In this document: piece by piece, positions 43,301 to 51,821 of the stretch | Layout: every line of letters starts with the position of its first letter | How positions within the stretch are numbered: position 1 is the first letter of the stretch | DNA from: an uncultured Fluviicola sp. | Lineage (GTDB): Bacteria; Bacteroidota; Bacteroidia; Flavobacteriales; Crocinitomicaceae | Reading direction: 5' to 3' | Assembly (NCBI RefSeq): GCF_946478805.1 | Contig: NZ_CAMLDC010000029.1 | Span: forward strand, 1-55,646 | DNA: 55,646 bases | Notes under the pieces: generated by a model | What the model was told of the DNA's origin: nothing | The model's input: the letters and a program-made list of their open reading frames with translations, nothing else | Databases searched by the model: none | Made by a program: the position numbers and the translations under genes

Positions 43301-44512
43301 ATGGCATTCGACGTAGCAATTATTGGTGGTGGAATCATAGGTGCGGCAACACTTTATAAAATGCAGAAACGTTATCCTGATCTGGCAATCGTTTTGATTG
43401 AAAAAGAAGCAAAATTGGCGGATCACCAGACAGGAAACAATTCTGGAGTTATTCATAGTGGTTTGTACTATAAACCGGGTTCTTTAAAGGCTAAAAATTG
43501 TGTTTCCGGTCGACATGAACTGGTTGCTTTTGCGAAAGAACATCACATTGCTCACGATGTATGCGGAAAGGTAGTTGTTGCGGTAGATCCTTCTGAATTA
43601 TCCAATATGGATAAGATTTTTCAGAATGGTTTGGCGAATAACACTGAAGGAATTGAAATGATTGATGCAAAACGGGTGAAAGAAATTGAACCATATGTTG
43701 AAAGCATCGGTGGGATTTGGGTTCCATGTACAGGTATTATTGATTTCCGTGGAGCAACAGAGAAAATGGCTGAAATTGCCCTTTCCATGCAGCCAAAAAG
43801 TGCGATGAAATTGAATCATGAAGTTATTGGAATCGAGCGATCAGCTGAAAAAACACTGATTGCTACCAGTAAGGGAAATATCGAAGCAAAATTCCTGATC
43901 TTCTGCGGTGGACTTCAAGCGGATCGTTTGGCGAAAAAAGATGGGGTAAAACTAAAAGAAAAAGTAGTTGGCTTCAGAGGGGATTATTACGAATTGACTG
44001 AAGATGCCAAATACAAAGTGAAGAACCTGATTTATCCGGTTCCGAATCCGGATTTCCCATTTCTGGGGGTTCATTTCACCCGCATGACAAACGGGGAGAT
44101 CGAATGTGGTCCGAATGCGGTTTTTACATTCAAACGGGAAGGTTATGGGAAAACTGATTTTTCCATGCGAGATACATTTGATGCTTTGACTTATAAGGGG
44201 ACTTGGAAATTGTTCTTTAACAATATGAAATTCGGTATCGACGAATACCGCAGGGCATTTTCTAAACGTCTTTTCTTAAAAACACTTCAACGTATTATAC
44301 CAAGTTTGACTATGGAAGATATTCATCCCGGTAGAGCAGGAGTTCGGGCACTTCTGTTAGCTGAAGATGGGGATACACGCGATGACTTCCGCTTTGAATT
44401 CCATGAGAATTCAATCCATGTCTTAAATGCACCCTCTCCGGCTGCAACGGCTTCCTTAGCAATCGGCGGTCAGATTGTAGACGAAGCTGAAAAGCATTTC
44501 GGATTGAAGTAA
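43301..44512 (+). CDS. lhgO: L-2-hydroxyglutarate oxidase
   Basis: A 403-residue FAD-dependent oxidase that converts L-2-hydroxyglutarate to 2-oxoglutarate, a metabolite-repair step. N-terminal FAD motif VAIIGGGIIGAATLYKM, then HQTGNNSGVIHSGLYYKPGS, LKAKNCVSGRHELVAFA, LIFCGGLQADRLA, KVVGFRGDYYEL, PVPNPDFPFLGVHFTR and the C-terminal HVLNAPSPAATASLAIGG. These are all characteristic of LhgO. It is a single gene converging on an ArsR-like gene 7 bases from its stop. Confidence 0.94.
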   Translation: MAFDVAIIGGGIIGAATLYKMQKRYPDLAIVLIEKEAKLADHQTGNNSGVIHSGLYYKPGSLKAKNCVSGRHELVAFAKEHHIAHDVCGKVVVAVDPSELSNMDKIFQNGLANNTEGIEMIDAKRVKEIEPYVESIGGIWVPCTGIIDFRGATEKMAEIALSMQPKSAMKLNHEVIGIERSAEKTLIATSKGNIEAKFLIFCGGLQADRLAKKDGVKLKEKVVGFRGDYYELTEDAKYKVKNLIYPVPNPDFPFLGVHFTRMTNGEIECGPNAVFTFKREGYGKTDFSMRDTFDALTYKGTWKLFFNNMKFGIDEYRRAFSKRLFLKTLQRIIPSLTMEDIHPGRAGVRALLLAEDGDTRDDFRFEFHENSIHVLNAPSPAATASLAIGGQIVDEAEKHFGLK

Positions 44513-44519
44513 GAAGCTT

Positions 44520-44810
44520 TCAATCGATTAAATCTTTGTAGAACATATAATTCTCCTCTTTGAGAGTTATATGGTATTCGTGGCTGGCATATTCCAGATT
44601 GACTAAGTCAGCTTCCTTTAATGTTCTAATATGATTGTGAACAGTGGATACGCTCATATTTAAAATCCTGCACATATCTGTATTTCTGAATGATTTGTAT
44701 TCTCGAAGTAGTCGTAACATTTTAGCTCTCGCCGGATGTGATAGTGCTCTTCCGAATTGTGACATATTGATTTCTTCCGGTGAATAGTAGTTGTCTTTTC
44801 TTGCTCCCAT
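44520..44810 (-). CDS. ArsR-like winged-helix regulator
   Basis: A 96-residue regulator. FGRALSHPARAKMLRLLREY is the typical ArsR start, followed by the recognition helix region RNTDMCRILNMSVSTVHNHI, RTLKEADLVNLEYASHEYHI (wing). No obvious metal-binding Cys pair beyond one Cys in the helix. It could control itself or the region upstream; the nearby 22-bp inverted repeat (44918-44969) is a possible but untested target. Starts at the ATG ending at 44810. Confidence 0.82.
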   Translation of the reverse strand: MGARKDNYYSPEEINMSQFGRALSHPARAKMLRLLREYKSFRNTDMCRILNMSVSTVHNHIRTLKEADLVNLEYASHEYHITLKEENYMFYKDLID

Positions 44811-44917
44811 AGCTATGGATTTAAATAAATAAAATGGTTTCTTTCTTATTTAATTTAGTTGAAAAGTTCATTTTGTGCAATAGCAAATTTGTTAAAACTC
44901 GATTTTTCAAAATAGAG

Positions 44918-44969
44918 AAATCTAGATATTTGAACATCGCAATATTCCGATGTTCAAATATCTAGATTT
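44918..44969. repeat. Perfect 22-bp inverted repeat with 8-base loop
   Basis: The arms 44918-44939 and 44948-44969 are exact complements (outer part AAATCTAGATATTTG, inner ACATCG). The loop is CAATATTC. No T-run follows on either strand, and both flanking genes point away, so this is not an ordinary terminator. Confidence 0.9.
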
Positions 44970-45118
44970 AGTTCTTGAGGAATACCATGGATTATTTTTG
45001 ATGATCTTAATCCAAGAGTAATCTCTAGATGAATTCACCTCATTATTCCGTAACAATGTGGCTTTTGCCATAATATGCCCGTTACCTAAACTTTTTAGAA
45101 TAATAATTACCATTATGC

Positions 45119-45148
45119 TTGCATAAGTCACAAATTATTATAAATTTG
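45119..45148 (+). promoter_or_regulatory. Promoter without a close coding gene
   Basis: TTG (45119-45121), a 19-bp spacer and TAAATTTG (45141-45148): a full match to the consensus. The first gene downstream starts 265 bases later. Confidence 0.5.
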
Positions 45149-45154
45149 TTATAG

Positions 45155-45335
45155 TTCCTCTCAAGAACAAACTGAAATCTTAATGGTCCCATTTTCAGGA
45201 GACTATTCAACGAAACCTTAAATATTCGACTGAAATAGTAGAATTGTAGCCGACCGTTGCGTTTTGATAAAATAGACAGGCTGTTTAGTCAAAGAAGAAG
45301 TCTTATAGAATAGATAACTTGACTAAAATTTTTCT
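45155..45335 (+). ncRNA. Candidate small RNA or long 5' leader
   Basis: From the promoter at 45119-45148, a transcript would begin near 45155. A hairpin (TTTAGTCAA 45284-45292 with TTGACTAAA 45319-45327) followed by ATTTTT could end it near 45335, giving about 180 nt. The stretch has no frame above about 12 codons from an ATG. It could instead be the leader of the 45414 gene. This is inference from position only. Confidence 0.3.
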
Positions 45336-45413
45336 GAAGGGTTATTATTAAAACACACATCTATTAATTAACATTTGTCTACTAAATAGACCAATGCTAC
45401 TAACTGTTAGATT

Positions 45414-45836
45414 ATGAAAAGGGATCTGTTCAAATGGACAAAAAGTATTGCTGCATGCGTGCTTTTTAGTTCGACAGCGTTTTCACAGGAGGAGCATCCG
45501 CTCATTACTACTCCGCAAGTTAAAATATCCTATGTGCGTGGGGACTGTGACGTTGAAACCGGAAAACAAGCTTATCAATTTGCTTTTTTAAAAATTGAAA
45601 ATCTCACAAATGCCAATCTGCATGCTGGCTTTAACATCGTTGTTCAATACGATGAAGGATGTGCCGGGTGTAATGGCAGCGATGAGAGCCTCTACTATGT
45701 TAGTTTGTCACCCAACCAGGTTTATTCGGCCTCTTGCGGATCTGATGACAAAACTAAAGTCTACTTACGTAATCCGAATTTTTCGGGAGCATGGAACTTT
45801 CATGAATTACGAATTGAAAATTTGATCGTGGAATAA
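45414..45836 (+). CDS. Secreted protein of unknown function
   Basis: A 140-residue protein with a signal peptide (WTKSIAACVLFSSTAFSQ). The mature part has four Cys residues (GDCDVETG, EGCAGCNG, SASCGSDD), probably disulfide-bonded, and beta-type segments (YQFAFLKIENLTNANLHAGF). It precedes the large T9SS type B gene by 65 bases on the same strand and may share its transcript. No family recognised. Confidence 0.68.
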   Translation: MKRDLFKWTKSIAACVLFSSTAFSQEEHPLITTPQVKISYVRGDCDVETGKQAYQFAFLKIENLTNANLHAGFNIVVQYDEGCAGCNGSDESLYYVSLSPNQVYSASCGSDDKTKVYLRNPNFSGAWNFHELRIENLIVE

Positions 45837-45901
45837 TTTCAGCCAACGCTGAGTGAAGATTATTTGATCTCGATTCTTTATTAATTTATTACTGACTTAC
45901 T

Positions 45902-48900
45902 ATGAAAGCAGCATTACTCTTAATGTGCTTACTAGGTTTAATGACCGCGTATGCGCAAACATGTTCTGTCACTGTTATTGGTCCAACCCAGGTTTGTCCG
46001 GGAGTTCCGGTTACTTACACAGGTACAGGTACAGTTACACAGGCCAATCAATCGTTTAATTTCAACAACAACGCACTTCCTGCCGGATGGTCTACTTCGG
46101 GTGCAGCGAATTATGGTGTTTTATGTGGGAATTCATTGGATAACACCCCTTATTTTTGGGCATCAACGGCTGTAGGAACTCCGAATATCACGAGTGCAAG
46201 TTTTGATGTCTGTTCCGGTGGAACCTTGGATTTTGATATGAGATACGCTGTTCAGGGCGGAGCTGTTCCTTGTGAAGGACCAGATGAGCAAGACGAAGGG
46301 GTTTCCATTGAATACAGTGTGGATGGCGGAGCTACCTGGATTGAGTTTGTTTATTTCAGTCCTTGGGGTTTCCAGCTTGGAGCTAATCCGGGTGGGAATG
46401 CATCTATTAACGGAGCAACAGCTTATACGACATGGAGTACTTTTTCTATTCCGATTCCGGCTGCAGCAGCAACAACAAATACCATCTTCAGATGGATCCA
46501 GCTGAATTCATCAGGAAACTGCTGCGATAACTGGGGATTGGATAACATCTTTATCAATGCGGGCCCGTGTCTGACGACCAATATTGGCTGGGATATTCCC
46601 GGTAACAATACACCTTCTTCCAATACGGTTACCATTCCAATCTATAGCGATACGGTAATTGTAGCAGGATTGTATGATAACAATGGAGTGCTTTTATGTC
46701 AATCTGCACCCTTTGCTGTTACTGTATTTGTTCCGTTTATTAATGGAGGGGCTGATCAGACGATCTGTGAAGGTCAAAGCGTGACTTTAACGGCGTCCGG
46801 GGGCACGAACTTTGTTTGGAATAACGGTGTTACGAACGGAGTAGCTTTTGCACCTGCAGCAACACAGACCTATACCGTAAATGGAATCGATCCGAATGGT
46901 TGTGCAGCAACGGACCAGGTTCTAGTGACCGTAAATCCATCTAATCCTTACACTTTATCTTATCCGAATCCGGCTTATTGTATGGATGCGGTTGATCCTT
47001 CACCGACACTTTCAACGCCTTTGGTAGGAACATATAGTGTTGCTCCTGCAACGGTTACAATTAATGCAAATACCGGAGTTTTGGATTTGTCTACTAGTAC
47101 AACTACGACGTCAGAGTTGTATACCGTAACATTTACACCAACAGCACCTTGCTATCAGGCAACTACCACACAGGTTACAATTAATGCGCTGCCAACTGTG
47201 GATGCAGGGCTTGATGCCACTATTTGTGATGGAGACCAAATGACGATGCTTGCTACCGGAACGGCTGCTAATTACTTTTGGGGAGCCAATGTGCCTAATG
47301 GAACAATAGTGACACCTCCGCAAGGAGTAACCAGTTATACAGCTACCGGAACAAGCGCCGCCGGATGTACAAATTCGGACATAAGAGTGCTAACTGTAAA
47401 TCCGATGCCAACAGGAACAATTGCCGGTAGTACAACGGTTTGCCTGAATGACCTTCAACCAACTGTTACTTTGACAGGTGCGAACGCAACAGCTCCATAT
47501 ACCTTCAGTTATTCTTATAACGGTGGTGCAGCCCAGCAAGTCGTATCGAATGCTGCGGGAGTTGCGACTATTCCGGTTCCTACAAACGTTGCCGGGACTT
47601 ATCAGTATACTTTGATAAGTGTGCAGGATGCGAGTGCAACCACTTGTTTGAATCAACAACAAGGTATTGCCACAGTCGTTGTAAATGATTTACCGACTGC
47701 TTCCATAACGGGAAATACAACCATCTGCCAATATTCAAATCAACCTCAGGTCACTTTTACCGGAGGGAATACGGTTGGGCCTTATACATTCACCTATTTA
47801 TTGAATGGGGTGCAACAAACCATCACTACACTCAATGGATCGACTGTGGCGCCTCTGATTGTGCCGACAACAACAGTTGGTAATTTTGTATATACCTTGG
47901 TCAGTGTTCAGGACGGCTCTTCAACAGCTTGTTCAGCCAATCAGGGAGGAACAGCAACTATCAGTGTCAATCCACTTCCAAGTGCAACGATTCTGGGAGA
48001 CACGAGTTTGTGCTTATATGGGAATACACCCAATGTAACCTTTCAGGGAACGAATGGAGTTTCACCGTTTACCTTTTCGTATTCCTTGAATGGGGGCGCG
48101 ACTCAGACAATCGTTTCCGCATCCGGTCAGGCGACTATTCCCATACCAACAAACGCCCCGGGAGATTACACCTACGAATTGATTTCAGTACAAGAAGGTT
48201 CAATTTCAATGTGCAGCAATGCGATAGGGAACGATGTTTTGGTGAGAGTTTGGGATCTTCCGCAAGTGTTTGCCGGCAATGATTTTCCGATTTGTGATGG
48301 AGAATCGGCAACTCTGCATGGTCAGGGTGCAACCACTTATGTTTGGGATAATAATGTGGTAGATGGAATTGCTTTTTCGCCTGTAACAACTCTTGATTAT
48401 ACCGTTGAAGGAACAGATGTGAACGGATGTAAGAATACGGATGTCATCCATGTTACGGTGGTTCCGATTCCTCAGGTCGACTTTTCAGCAACGGAAGTTG
48501 CCGGATGTTCCCCTTTGATCACTACTTTAACAAATCAGTCTACCGGAAACCTGAATAATTGCCAGTGGACCTTATCCAACGGTGATCAATACACTGGTTG
48601 CGGTTCTGTAGATTTGGAATTGAGAGATCCGGGATGTTATGATGTAACGCTAACAGTTTCAACGCCGGAAGGGTGCACCAATTCGGGAACCAAACCGGCG
48701 TTTTTATGTGTCTATCCGAATCCGATTGCTGATTTCAGGATGACTCCGACAGAACTGGAAACTTCCAACACATTTGTCAACTTCTTTAACGATTCTTATG
48801 GAGCGGTAACTTATTCATGGGATTTTTCAGACGAGTCTTTGGGAAGTACTGCCGAAAACCCGACGCATGTTTTCCCCGATGAGGAGGCTGCGTATTATGA

Positions 48901-49258
48901 AGTCCATCTGATAGCAGTAAGTAGCGATGGTTGCCGCGATACAACTTCCAGAACTGTTCATGTTGGAGAAGATCTGATCTATTATGTCCCGAATGCATTT
49001 TCACCGGATGGCGATGAACATAACAATGTCTTTAAACCGGTTTTAACATCCGGGTTTGATGTGAATAGTTATCATCTCTGGATTTACAACAGATGGGGAG
49101 AACTTATTTTTGAATCACTGAATTATGAAGAAGGCTGGGATGGGACATACCACAATGAGAAACTCCTTGATGGAACCTATATCTGGAAAATCAAGGTGAA
49201 ACACAGAACGAGCGATAAAAAAACTGAACTGGATGGGCATGTTAGCTTGTTGAAATGA
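45902..49258 (+). CDS. Large T9SS type B (gliding motility-associated C-terminal domain) surface protein
   Basis: An 1118-residue surface protein. A signal peptide (ALLLMCLLGLMTAYAQ) precedes a beta-sandwich (about 50-220: FNFNNNALPAGWSTSGAANY), several Ig-like/SprB-like domains, and three tandem units of about 95 residues (starting GSTTVCLNDLQPTV, GNTTICQYSNQPQV and GDTSLCLYGNTPNV). Two PKD-like domains follow (VDFSATEVAGCSPLITTLTN; ADFRMTPTELETSNTFVNFF). The C-terminal 90 residues carry the type B domain: YYVPNAFSPDGDEHNNVFKP, LWIYNRWGELIFES, GWDGTYHNEKLLDGTYIWKI. It is probably exported by T9SS and acts as an adhesin or gliding component; the ligand is unknown. Confidence 0.9.
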   Translation: MKAALLLMCLLGLMTAYAQTCSVTVIGPTQVCPGVPVTYTGTGTVTQANQSFNFNNNALPAGWSTSGAANYGVLCGNSLDNTPYFWASTAVGTPNITSASFDVCSGGTLDFDMRYAVQGGAVPCEGPDEQDEGVSIEYSVDGGATWIEFVYFSPWGFQLGANPGGNASINGATAYTTWSTFSIPIPAAAATTNTIFRWIQLNSSGNCCDNWGLDNIFINAGPCLTTNIGWDIPGNNTPSSNTVTIPIYSDTVIVAGLYDNNGVLLCQSAPFAVTVFVPFINGGADQTICEGQSVTLTASGGTNFVWNNGVTNGVAFAPAATQTYTVNGIDPNGCAATDQVLVTVNPSNPYTLSYPNPAYCMDAVDPSPTLSTPLVGTYSVAPATVTINANTGVLDLSTSTTTTSELYTVTFTPTAPCYQATTTQVTINALPTVDAGLDATICDGDQMTMLATGTAANYFWGANVPNGTIVTPPQGVTSYTATGTSAAGCTNSDIRVLTVNPMPTGTIAGSTTVCLNDLQPTVTLTGANATAPYTFSYSYNGGAAQQVVSNAAGVATIPVPTNVAGTYQYTLISVQDASATTCLNQQQGIATVVVNDLPTASITGNTTICQYSNQPQVTFTGGNTVGPYTFTYLLNGVQQTITTLNGSTVAPLIVPTTTVGNFVYTLVSVQDGSSTACSANQGGTATISVNPLPSATILGDTSLCLYGNTPNVTFQGTNGVSPFTFSYSLNGGATQTIVSASGQATIPIPTNAPGDYTYELISVQEGSISMCSNAIGNDVLVRVWDLPQVFAGNDFPICDGESATLHGQGATTYVWDNNVVDGIAFSPVTTLDYTVEGTDVNGCKNTDVIHVTVVPIPQVDFSATEVAGCSPLITTLTNQSTGNLNNCQWTLSNGDQYTGCGSVDLELRDPGCYDVTLTVSTPEGCTNSGTKPAFLCVYPNPIADFRMTPTELETSNTFVNFFNDSYGAVTYSWDFSDESLGSTAENPTHVFPDEEAAYYEVHLIAVSSDGCRDTTSRTVHVGEDLIYYVPNAFSPDGDEHNNVFKPVLTSGFDVNSYHLWIYNRWGELIFESLNYEEGWDGTYHNEKLLDGTYIWKIKVKHRTSDKKTELDGHVSLLK

Positions 49259-49289
49259 TCGTAAAACCGAAACACTATTCATAGCGTGG

Positions 49290-49330
49290 GAATCGCCTTA
49301 AGTACTTTCTTGAGGCGATTCTTGTTTTAA
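49290..49330 (+). terminator. Terminator of the type B gene
   Basis: A 13-bp stem (GAATCGCCTTAAG / CTTGAGGCGATTC, one G-U pair), a 6-nt loop and a TTGTTTT tail. Confidence 0.8.
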
Positions 49331-49358
49331 ACGGAAAACCAATTCAATTTTTTCAACG

Positions 49359-49366
49359 TATTTTTG
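49359..49366 (+). promoter_or_regulatory. -7 box for yaaA
   Basis: TATTTTTG. The upstream TTG at 49364 lies inside it, so the ATG at 49385, 19 bases past the box, is the likely start. No clear -33 element. Confidence 0.45.
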
Positions 49367-49384
49367 AGCAAAGCAAAATCAATT

Positions 49385-50149
49385 ATGAAAATTCTTATTT
49401 CTCCAGCAAAATCAATTAACGAAAACTGTCAATTCCCCGTATTTAATTATTCTCAACCAACGTTTTCGAAAGAAGCAAAAACGCTAGTCGGTAAATTGAA
49501 AAAAATGAAGGCAAAGAATATCATGGAATTGATGCATGTTTCAAAGGATATTGCTGAATTGAATGTGAATCGTAATAAATCATGGTACTTATCTCCGGAA
49601 CCGACAGATGATGTGAAACCGGCGGCCTTTTTATTTACAGGAGAAGTTTACAAAGGATTGGACCCGCATTCACTTTCCGAAAGTGAATTGAATAATGCAC
49701 AGAAGAGCTTGCGTATTCTCTCAGGTATGTATGGTTTATTGAAACCGATGGATTTGATCCACCCTTATCGATTGGAAATGGGGACGAGATGGGATATTAA
49801 AGAGAATATCCATAGCCTGTATCAGTTTTGGGGAGATAAATTGACTAAATCTCTTTTGAAAGAAACTGAAAAGGGAGAGGCAATTATTAACTTGGCATCA
49901 GCCGAATATAATAAAGCTATTCTTTGGAAAAAGATTAAGAATCCGGTTGTAACTCCGGTGTTTAAGGAATTCAAAAACGGAGAATACAAGGTAGTAATGA
50001 TATTTGCAAAACATGCGCGGGGAGCAATGGCAAGATATATTATTCAAAATGAGCTTACAAACATTGAAGATTTGAAGAATTACCAGGTAGATGGTTATTC
50101 GTTTGATGAGAAGCAATCATCTGCTTCAGAATGGGTTTTTGTGAGATAA
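49385..50149 (+). CDS. yaaA: Peroxide stress protein YaaA (DUF328)
   Basis: A 254-residue cytosolic protein. It starts with the family signature MKILISPAKS and contains LMHVSKDIAELNVNR, AAFLFTGEVYKGLD, LRILSGMYGLLKPMDLIHPY, RLEMGTRW, INLASAEYNKAI and FAKHARGAMARYII. In E. coli YaaA lowers free iron during peroxide stress and binds DNA. The start at 49385 gives the canonical N-terminus. Single gene. Confidence 0.93.
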   Translation: MKILISPAKSINENCQFPVFNYSQPTFSKEAKTLVGKLKKMKAKNIMELMHVSKDIAELNVNRNKSWYLSPEPTDDVKPAAFLFTGEVYKGLDPHSLSESELNNAQKSLRILSGMYGLLKPMDLIHPYRLEMGTRWDIKENIHSLYQFWGDKLTKSLLKETEKGEAIINLASAEYNKAILWKKIKNPVVTPVFKEFKNGEYKVVMIFAKHARGAMARYIIQNELTNIEDLKNYQVDGYSFDEKQSSASEWVFVR

Positions 50150-50201
50150 TTCTGAAAATAAAACCACAACGTTTAATTTCTGTTGATTTAACCCGGAATT
50201 C

Positions 50202-50232
50202 TTAACAATTTCCTGATGAAAACTTACCTTTG
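50202..50232 (+). promoter_or_regulatory. Promoter for the serine ammonia-lyase gene
   Basis: TTA (50202-50204), a 20-bp spacer and TACCTTTG (50225-50232), 54 bases before the ATG. Confidence 0.45.
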
Positions 50233-50286
50233 TAAAAGCTGGTTACGTAATTTCTTTGATTAACCTTGCTTCAGTAAATTCACCCA

Positions 50287-51711
50287 ATGGAACAAATTAG
50301 TGTTTTTGATATTTTCAAAATCGGAGTTGGTCCTTCGAGTTCCCATACAATGGGGCCTTGGAGAGCAGCTCAGCAATTTATCAATCTGTATAAGGAGAAT
50401 CCCGGAATTAAGGAAATCAAACGAATTCATGTGGATTTGTATGGTTCCCTGGCAAAAACGGGGAAAGGACATGGTACGGATATAGCTGTTCTTTTGGGAT
50501 TGATGGGCGAAGATCCTGTAACTATTGCCGTGAATACGATTAACCCGAAATTTGAGAAGATTCATCAGACAAAAACACTGGAGATTTGCGGGGAACAAGT
50601 CATTACTTTTGATCCTGTAAACGATCTTGTTTTTCATTTTGATCAATCATTACCAGGACATCCGAACGCATTGACACTGACTGTCACCATGATGGATGGT
50701 TACGAGGAATCGCATACTTATTATTCTGTAGGTGGAGGTTTTGTGGTAAAGGAAGGAGCTGAAGAAATGAATGCCTCGAATTCGGTTGAATTACCCTATC
50801 CGATTGAAACTGCTGCCGATTTGAAAAGATATTGCGAAGAACAAGGTGTGAGTATTTCGGAGATTGTATTGCGAAATGAAGCTACCTGGAGAACACAAGA
50901 AGAAACATTTGCAGGATGTTTGGAAATTTGGAATGTTATGCGCGATTGTGTTTACAGAGGAGTAAATACGGAAGGAACGCTTCCCGGGGGCTTGAACGTA
51001 AAGAGAAGAGCGTATGAGATGAGCAGACGTTTGTTGAATGGAATTGCCTGCAAGGATTCCAGGGATTTCATCAAACAAATTCAAGCAACCAGTAATATCT
51101 TTCAAAATACCCTGAATTGGGTCAGTTGTTTTGCACTTTCCGTGAATGAAGAGAATGCTGCATTTGGAAGGGTGGTTACAGCTCCCACAAATGGAGCTTC
51201 CGGAGTTATTCCCGCAGTTCTGATGTATTATGTTTGTTTCGCCGGAGGAACGGATGAGAAAGACATCATCCGCTTCATGACCGTAGCTGCTGAAATCGGA
51301 AGTATTTTCAAAAAACGATCTACTATATCAGCTGCAATGGGTGGCTGTCAGGCAGAAATCGGAGTTTCTTCCGCGATGGCTGCAGCGGCTTTAACAGAGT
51401 GTTTGGGAGGAAGTCCGAATCAGGCAATGATGGCGGCTGAAATTGCAATGGAACATCATTTAGGTTTGACATGTGATCCGATCGGAGGCTTGGTCCAGAT
51501 TCCATGCATCGAACGAAATACGATGGGAGCAATTAAAGCTATTACGGCTTGTCAGCTGGCTTTGCAAGGAGATCCGGATACTGCCAAAGTTTCATTGGAT
51601 GGCGTCATTAAAACCATGTGGGAAACTGCTTTGGACATGAATGAGAAATACAAGGAAACATCTGATGGCGGATTGGCAACAAATATTCCGGTGAATCTTT
51701 CGGAGTGTTAA
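50287..51711 (+). CDS. sdaA: L-serine ammonia-lyase, single-chain iron-sulfur type
   Basis: A 474-residue enzyme that converts L-serine to pyruvate and ammonia. The alpha and beta domains are fused in one chain. It has [20 protein letters not shown] at the N-terminus (beta domain), then the catalytic domain with [14 protein letters not shown]. The probable [4Fe-4S] ligands are Cys354 (MGGCQAEIG), Cys396 (TCDPIGG) and Cys407 (IPCIERN); their spacing of 42 and 11 residues fits the type 2 family. No PLP motif is present. Single gene with its own promoter. Confidence 0.95.
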   Translation: MEQISVFDIFKIGVGPSSSHTMGPWRAAQQFINLYKENPGIKEIKRIHVDLYGSLAKTGKGHGTDIAVLLGLMGEDPVTIAVNTINPKFEKIHQTKTLEICGEQVITFDPVNDLVFHFDQSLPGHPNALTLTVTMMDGYEESHTYYSVGGGFVVKEGAEEMNASNSVELPYPIETAADLKRYCEEQGVSISEIVLRNEATWRTQEETFAGCLEIWNVMRDCVYRGVNTEGTLPGGLNVKRRAYEMSRRLLNGIACKDSRDFIKQIQATSNIFQNTLNWVSCFALSVNEENAAFGRVVTAPTNGASGVIPAVLMYYVCFAGGTDEKDIIRFMTVAAEIGSIFKKRSTISAAMGGCQAEIGVSSAMAAAALTECLGGSPNQAMMAAEIAMEHHLGLTCDPIGGLVQIPCIERNTMGAIKAITACQLALQGDPDTAKVSLDGVIKTMWETALDMNEKYKETSDGGLATNIPVNLSEC

Positions 51712-51786
51712 GAGAAACTTCATCAACAAATAATCCAATTCCAAAATACAGACAGACATGTGTCTATTTGAGCAGTAGGCATAAGG

Positions 51787-51809
51787 GATTCATTCCTATG
51801 AATCTTTCT
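51787..51809 (+). terminator. Short hairpin between convergent genes
   Basis: A 7-bp stem (GATTCAT / ATGAATC) with loop TCCT and a short T-rich tail, 75 bases past the serine lyase stop. Confidence 0.35.
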
Positions 51810-51821
51810 GATCGCTAAAGA

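Larger units (their letters stand above)
44811..45413. other. 603-bp gene-free region between divergent genes
   Basis: AT-rich stretch with no convincing protein gene. It contains a perfect 22-bp inverted repeat (44918-44969), a strong plus-strand promoter (45119-45148) and a terminator-like hairpin (45284-45333). A 69-codon frame on the minus strand (44922-45131) overlaps the inverted repeat and looks like chance. Confidence 0.7.

Noticed and set aside
44922..45131. 69-codon minus-strand frame in the gene-free region
   Set aside because: It overlaps the 22-bp inverted repeat, has no promoter or family match, and its weak likeness to a sulfatase-modifying (SUMF1) C-terminus is not convincing.
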